DNA from: Rotaria sordida
Lineage: Eukaryota > Rotifera > Eurotatoria > Philodinida > Philodinidae
Direction: 5' to 3'
Length of the DNA stretch: 64,000 nt
Assembly: GCA_905250125.1 (NCBI GenBank)
Contig: CAJNOL010000574.1
Span: forward strand, 1-64,000
Below the pieces are notes generated by a model, which ran no database searches, was not told the origin of the DNA, and saw only the letters and a list, made by a program, of their open reading frames with translations. Shown one piece after another: positions 60,001 through 64,000 of this stretch. Both the position numbers and the translations under genes were made by a program. Within the stretch, counting starts at the first letter, position 1; the number at the start of each line of letters is the position of its first letter.

Positions 60001-61850
60001 CGTAAGTCGGGGCAATTCAGTTCATCGGCTCCATTAGGACAATTCCAAATATCATCGCATCGTGTGTATATATTATCGCATACCCATTGTCCACAATTGG
60101 TTTCATCAGTTTCATTCTGTCCATCGATTATGATCGGTAAGAGTTCAGTAAAACCATCGCATATTGTCTGGAAAGAAATATGTTCTTGAATATCAACAGT
60201 ATGATCAATTGGCACTTCATCATCACAATAGTGTGGACAATCGCAGAAACCATCTTTAAAACGATTGTAATGAATGAATTTACTTTTACTTTTACTTTTA
60301 CTTTTACATTCATAACATTTGATGTTCGAAGTTGGTGAGCATATGTTTTCTGTTTCGAGATATTTTTCATCATCATCAAAATAACAATCCGAAATACCAT
60401 CGTTGAGACGATACTTTGAAATACATTTCGATGAATTGACACATCGATACATATTTGGCATGTTGCAAATTGTTGAGTAATCGATGAACATTAATTTACA
60501 TTTCCAAAATAGTTCTTGCATAGGTGACATGAACGAGTCCCATGTAATGAGTGGAAATTCATGCGAGAAATTGAACTCACTATACCGTTGACATGTAACA
60601 TTATTGAAATTGAGCAATCGAATTGTTGGTTTCAACTCACTGCAGACCTGATCATTATAACATACATATTCAGGCAATTGTGGAGTTTCTGGAGAAAAGG
60701 CCCATTTGGACGAGTAAATCATGTAAACATGGCTGTTAAACATTGGTGCATCTGGTAGAGAGATCAAATCTATATCTTTGCATTGTTCTTCCATAATTTG
60801 TTTGCATTTATTGTTTTGACAAAAATCCATACATGTCAAATCTTCGATATTGACCGAAATTAATGTATTGACACATACTAATGCTGACCAACATTCGTTC
60901 GAGATTGCATTTGGCTTATTAGAAAGTAATTTTTGTAATGCAAATTTTCCACGTTCTCGTAGACATGGACGTCTTGCCATGGTAGTGTATATATCAACAT
61001 CCTTATCACTACACATGATTTCTTCGCATCGAAATTTCGGACCTATTGCTGAACATCTATCACGTGCGAATGGTGCATAATTTTCATCTGTACCATCAAG
61101 ACAGTCGGGAGTTCTATCATAATTTCGTAGAAAAGCGATAGGTATGCATTGTCCATTGGCACATCGATATTCATTCGGCTGACATTCATTGATTTCTAAT
61201 TGACAACAATGTTCTTCGTCATGTCCACCATCTAGACAATCGATCTTTCCATCGCAAATTTCTGACCAATCGAGGCATGTCCAGTTTGCACTACGCATGC
61301 ATTGCAAATGAATATAACACGTCAATGTATTCGATTCACTTCTCTTCTCATAGTAATCTTCGACAATATGAGAAAATGAAGAATGATGTAATTCGTAATG
61401 ATCGAACATGTATTGACACATTGGACCAAACCATGGTAGCGTACAATTGAAGAAGAGCGAGGTGGTCAACTCAGTTTCATTCGAAATTGAAGCTTGATTC
61501 AAATAGAATTGATAACGTTCAATCAAATCGATCGGTGCTGACCAACGGTACAATTGTTGAGCGGTGATATTTCTGTTGCGCAATTCGAGAAAAGTATAAT
61601 TTTGATCTCGAATATTCTGTTGAATGTGCCATTGCTTTGACCAATCGCTCAAACAGTAGGCAATAATCCCATAAAAGCTACTCACCGAATAGTCTCCCCA
61701 ATGTTCACTATCAATATCATACAAGCAATTCTGCTGTGGCATCCTTTTATGGTCATTATCACTTATCCCGTCTGTAATATGAAGGTTAAATTGAATCGAT
61801 TTAGCCAATGTGACTATTAAACTCCAGATCAGAAATTGATAGAGCAACAT
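57084..61850 (-). CDS. Seven-transmembrane receptor with LDLa and EGF repeats
   Basis: Intronless, 1588 aa. It starts with a hydrophobic signal peptide (MLLYQFLIWSLIVTLAKS). Residues about 180-740 carry about six LDL-receptor class A modules (for example WSEICDGKIDCLDGG, RCANGQCIP, CDDIWNCPNGADELNC). EGF-like modules follow at about 785-1055 (CLCPPSYYGDTC, CRCNQGWSGRNC, CSCPEGFSGDRC), with another near 1212-1253 (CQCPECFHGIRC). Residues about 1273-1588 form a rhodopsin-like 7TM domain. The TM3 end reads VERAM rather than DRY, and TM7 has PPMLTF where NPxxY is usual, so G-protein coupling may be atypical. The ectodomain suggests a lipoprotein, peptide or adhesion ligand at the cell surface; related domain layouts occur in leucine-rich-repeat/LDLa GPCRs and in rotifer expansions. 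Frame is intact throughout. Codon use is less AT-biased than in the RdRP or P450 genes. Confidence 0.9.
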   Translation of the reverse strand: MLLYQFLIWSLIVTLAKSIQFNLHITDGISDNDHKRMPQQNCLYDIDSEHWGDYSVSSFYGIIAYCLSDWSKQWHIQQNIRDQNYTFLELRNRNITAQQLYRWSAPIDLIERYQFYLNQASISNETELTTSLFFNCTLPWFGPMCQYMFDHYELHHSSFSHIVEDYYEKRSESNTLTCYIHLQCMRSANWTCLDWSEICDGKIDCLDGGHDEEHCCQLEINECQPNEYRCANGQCIPIAFLRNYDRTPDCLDGTDENYAPFARDRCSAIGPKFRCEEIMCSDKDVDIYTTMARRPCLRERGKFALQKLLSNKPNAISNECWSALVCVNTLISVNIEDLTCMDFCQNNKCKQIMEEQCKDIDLISLPDAPMFNSHVYMIYSSKWAFSPETPQLPEYVCYNDQVCSELKPTIRLLNFNNVTCQRYSEFNFSHEFPLITWDSFMSPMQELFWKCKLMFIDYSTICNMPNMYRCVNSSKCISKYRLNDGISDCYFDDDEKYLETENICSPTSNIKCYECKSKSKSKSKFIHYNRFKDGFCDCPHYCDDEVPIDHTVDIQEHISFQTICDGFTELLPIIIDGQNETDETNCGQWVCDNIYTRCDDIWNCPNGADELNCPDLRVSNCTSNEHPCVSPKGNEFMCLPIEKASDGVVDCLGATDEPHICRVYRLLDEPATFYCENRGDLNCINHLLLCNNQSECNNNEDERFCSKHPNYTNPREGVCGQLPSIRSEIEEFLCHRYIHEPQSSNVVYFELDQNEQSIVSTKNSVSRRILPPPNQNKNLQRRCNRGMDMRVWLGDKDNSTTTTCLCPPSYYGDTCQYQNQRVSLTLQVQPSPEIGRVPLAIVLLLIDDDEKLINSYEQFTYVTKRDCKTKFNMYFLYSTKPKNPAKNYSIHIDIYEKRSTLRYYASWFISLNFNFMPVQRTAVRITIPQLRIDNENCVDPFCIHGQCIKYVDDAQKRTFCRCNQGWSGRNCTIPQVCTCSSDSLCVGISDNNRSVCVCPIGKFGSRCLIDNQTCRSGLNATCENGGQCIPNDERVSFDNPVTCSCPEGFSGDRCEKKATKIQISFHKKIVIPQVIFVHFIYVLYYQAPVRRTTFKKIPIYQTSVTIYSTEQFHLVFLEFSNKTYYLFVIQKEYVESATINKTVDPSHRCPHISGLFNATVAQSHLLKRIKYYHVPCQSSSLLCFYDDIHLCLCTNDGRQRVANCFEFDHRMKYNCLGQDICKNGAECFIDNPNCPQSFMCQCPECFHGIRCHLSTSGFGLSLDAILGYHIRPFISLVHQPIVVKLSIVLTIIMFTFGLINSVFSMIVFTRKKLHEVGCGQYLLSSSITSLMTMITFVLKLFFLILAQTTSITNRTLLKCQCTSLDYFLRVFLSMDQWFNACIAVERAMTVIKGIKFDKKTSKQMAKWVIITVILLTILTAIHDPIHRRLIDDEDIEEPRTWCIIKYSQNLEVFNSFINIFHLVAPFSANLISALVIILIAARKRAKAHREQAYKEILRKTFQEHTQLLISPCVLIVLASPRLIISLVSGCMKSIRDPWLFLMGYFISFVPPMLTFIIFVLPSKMYKKELSNTIQKYRRRIRQYLRSRI

Positions 61851-63410
61851 GATATGTCTACAAATGAATATTATTCAATCTCGTTCCATTACTTATAATA
61901 ATATTAAATAAGGAAAAGAGTATCAGGGTATACTTTTTGCTTTTCTATTTAACCGAACAAGTCGTGCTATCGTAAACAGTTTGCTCATTTCTCAGGTATA
62001 GTAAAACCTCTGTTAGCAGTTTTGCTGAAAATAGACTTCTATGTGCAACCACATATGTGTGTATGAAAAAAAGGAAAAATAAGAAAACGCAATGTGCATT
62101 CTGAAACGATAGTAGGCAAATTTATCGCAAGAAATTTCTCACATTCAGGCAATAAAAAGAATGATTGAATGAATACTCTGTGACGAATTATCTTGTGAGA
62201 AATTGACTAATCACCTCTGAGGCAACAGTACACTTGTCCATTTGAAGATTAGGCCTATAGCTGCTTGCTATTCTTTTTAACAGCTACATCTGTATATATT
62301 CATCGCATAGTTCAACTCGTAGATCTTCCTATTCTATATCGATTCGCAAGGATTGAATTGGGCATTGTTGAAGGATTGTTATAAATAAGACTGAAGAACC
62401 GATCGTCTGGAGATGGAAGGACCTATTTCATTCTTCAATTCAGCTTGGATGAACCATACATAGACCAGATGTGTGATCATCTAATTAGTAGTGGCGTAAC
62501 CAGAAAAATGGGTAATGCTCTTTTTTTACACGTTTTTTTTTGGAAATACTAAGCAGGTAAATTTTTCACGTGCTAAAATCGATTGATTTTTCGCGGTAGT
62601 AAAAGTACTAATCCATGATCTTCTTTCAAAAGTATATACTACCGAAGGCGACACTATTTTTGATTAATGTCTTTAAAAGAAGATAGGAGATGGACTGAAA
62701 AAAAAAGTACAAACATATCGTTTGCTCAATGTCACTTCACAATAAATGAACTTAGATATCAAACTTGCAACCGAAATCATGACAAGAATAGTCATCAAAT
62801 CCTGAAATTATGGAAAACCTCGTTTGTGAAGCAAATACTTTTCAAAATTATAGGAAACTTTACAATAGAAAATTGTTTTCCAAGGAAATTCTTCTGAAAC
62901 GCATAGAATTCAGTTGTTGAAAGATCATCTTATACCAAAACTTCCGAAAGCAAGACTAGAGAGCATGGTAAATTCCGATTTCCTGGAAGTCCAAAATTTT
63001 CAACATCTGAGAAATGAAGTGTCCATTTCTCAGGTTCAGTGGATCAGATTCGGTCAAGTGAATGAAGAATATATATCTATAGATGAATATAAAATAGATG
63101 ATTTGATTTCCAGTTGGGTTGGGTTGTGTCGGGTCAGATTGGGTTGGATTAGGTGCACAACCCAACCCAATCCGACCTGAGATTGAATCATATATTTTGT
63201 TTATACATATAAATATATATTCTTACTTGACTTGACTCACCCCAACTCAACTCAAGCCAATCATAACTCTGACTTCAACTTCATTTCTATATTCTTCTTT
63301 GTTAGAAGAGTGTCTATGACTATCCTTGAAAGCATTCAATTAAATTTCCATGAAATTTCTCCTATAGTCATTTTTTTGAATTTCCTGGAAATCAGAATTT
63401 CCCATGGCAT
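61851..63410. other. Upstream/intergenic region
   Basis: Contains the presumed receptor promoter (AT-rich, no firm TATA assignment) and no supported gene. A TTGGG-based fold-back lies at 63107-63180. Confidence 0.45.
63107..63180. repeat. TTGGG-based fold-back
   Basis: TTGGGTTGGGTTG and TCAGATTGGGTTGGATT are followed by AACCCAACCCAATCCGACCT, the inverted form. A different unit from the TGTGGG tracts. Confidence 0.65.
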
Positions 63411-63580
63411 GGGTGTGAGTGGGTGTGGGGTGTGGGGTGTGGGTGTGGGGGTGGCTGAGTGTGGGTGTGGGGGTGGCTGAGTCTGGGTGTGGGGTGGATG
63501 TGGGTGGGTGTGGGTGTGGGTGTGAGTGTGGGGTTGATGAGGATCTTGAACAAAAGAAGACACCCACATCCACATCATCG
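63411..63580. repeat. Telomere-like fold-back tract I
   Basis: About 125 bp of GTGTGGG/GTGTGGGG units, spacer GATCTTGAACAAAAGAAG, then short C arm ACACCCACATCCACATC. ORFs in three frames on both strands are repeat products. Confidence 0.75.
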
Positions 63581-63599
63581 GGGATAGCAGATATTTGTA

Positions 63600-64000
63600 T
63601 TAGAATGTAGATTATAGAGTTCTGTGGGTGTTTGTCAAGAGAACTTGGGGTGTTTGGGTTGACAATAACAGCGATCCTGGGTGGTAGTGTTGATGGGAGT
63701 CATTTTTTGTTCCTTGTTGATGGTTTATTTTTTCTGGAAGTTGGACAATGTGGGTGTTTGCTGGTGTTTGCGAACATAACTCACCAAGATGTGGATGTTA
63801 GTGAAGATGATTCATATGCGTTTTACAAAGTTGGGTGTTTATGCTATAAGCATATATTAGTAATACCCAATTAGTAAAATCCAGTTTTCTTTATATTAGG
63901 AGATATTTCTAGAGAAAAGTTTATAAGAAAAAGTTATTCGGGGATGGCACTTATTCAGGTCAGAATGTAGATTATAGAGTTTTGTGGGTGTTAGTGAATA
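63600..64000 (+). repeat. Direct repeat of about 360 bp at window end
   Basis: AGAATGTAGATTATAGAGTT (63602-63621) followed by CTGTGGGTGTTTGT recurs as AGAATGTAGATTATAGAGTT (63962-63981) followed by TTGTGGGTGTTAGT. The repeat is cut by the window edge, so copy number is unknown. Internal sequence also has GGGTGTTTG units. Confidence 0.7.

Noticed and set aside
62667-63180. ORFs of 76 and 88 codons upstream of the receptor
   Set aside because: No homology signal; the second runs into the TTGGG fold-back.
63336-63610. Pro/His/Thr-rich and Gly/Val/Cys-rich ORFs
   Set aside because: Same repeat effect in tract I.
1-64000. CRISPR arrays, rRNA or bacterial operons
   Set aside because: No regularly spaced identical repeats with unique spacers, no rRNA-like sequence, and genes have spliceosomal introns.

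Overview
The window looks like nuclear DNA of a bdelloid rotifer (Adineta/Rotaria type). It is AT-rich, with short AT-rich introns, several large intronless receptor and effector genes, and many small fold-back repeats. The genes fit this group: a mono-ADP-ribosyltransferase fused to kinesin-light-chain-like TPRs, a cellular RNA-dependent RNA polymerase, a cytochrome P450, an MDR-type ABC transporter and a 7TM receptor with LDLa/EGF repeats. Dispersed (TGTGGG)-like tracts match my memory of the bdelloid telomere repeat. The assignment is inferred; no search was run.

Layout. 0.1-3.0 kb: ART-TPR gene (-), with a 2.6 kb hAT-like inverted-repeat element inserted between it and a TATA-like box. 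6-12 kb: mostly noncoding with two small MITEs. 12.0-16.7 kb: four-exon neuronal-calcium-sensor-like EF-hand gene (-), whose 4 kb intron holds three fold-back elements. 16.9-18 kb: C-terminal piece of an unknown gene running into an 867-N gap. 19.0-19.8 kb: SMAD4-like MH2 pseudogene (-). 22.0-22.8 kb: small cytoskeletal-type gene (-), 5' incomplete. 23.3-31.3 kb: many-exon ABCB/P-glycoprotein gene (+). 31.6-32.4 kb: Helitron remnant. 33.8-35.2 kb: intronless P450 (+). 35.9-45.5 kb: a 12-exon gene (+) joining the catalytic half of an RdRP to an SF1 (UPF1/ZNFX1/Hrr1-type) helicase. 47.5-49.5 kb: 5'-truncated non-LTR retrotransposon with 16-bp target-site duplications. 49.5-57 kb: repeat-rich and gene-free. 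57.1-61.9 kb: intronless 1588-aa LDLa/EGF/7TM receptor (-). The last 2 kb is repeats.

The most notable item is the RdRP-helicase gene. Splice phases join the two enzyme modules through about 670 aa of unrecognised sequence, so one polypeptide would carry two activities that fission yeast and nematodes supply as separate interacting proteins (Rdp1 with Hrr1; EGO-1 with ZNFX-1). Its 5' exons are absent and may lie in the 100-N gap just upstream. The second is a family of fold-back elements with telomere-like arms and a purine-rich spacer, found at least eight times and often next to gene ends.

Three N runs (17113-17979, 35352-35451, 53983-54082) limit interpretation. I saw no rRNA, tRNA or CRISPR.
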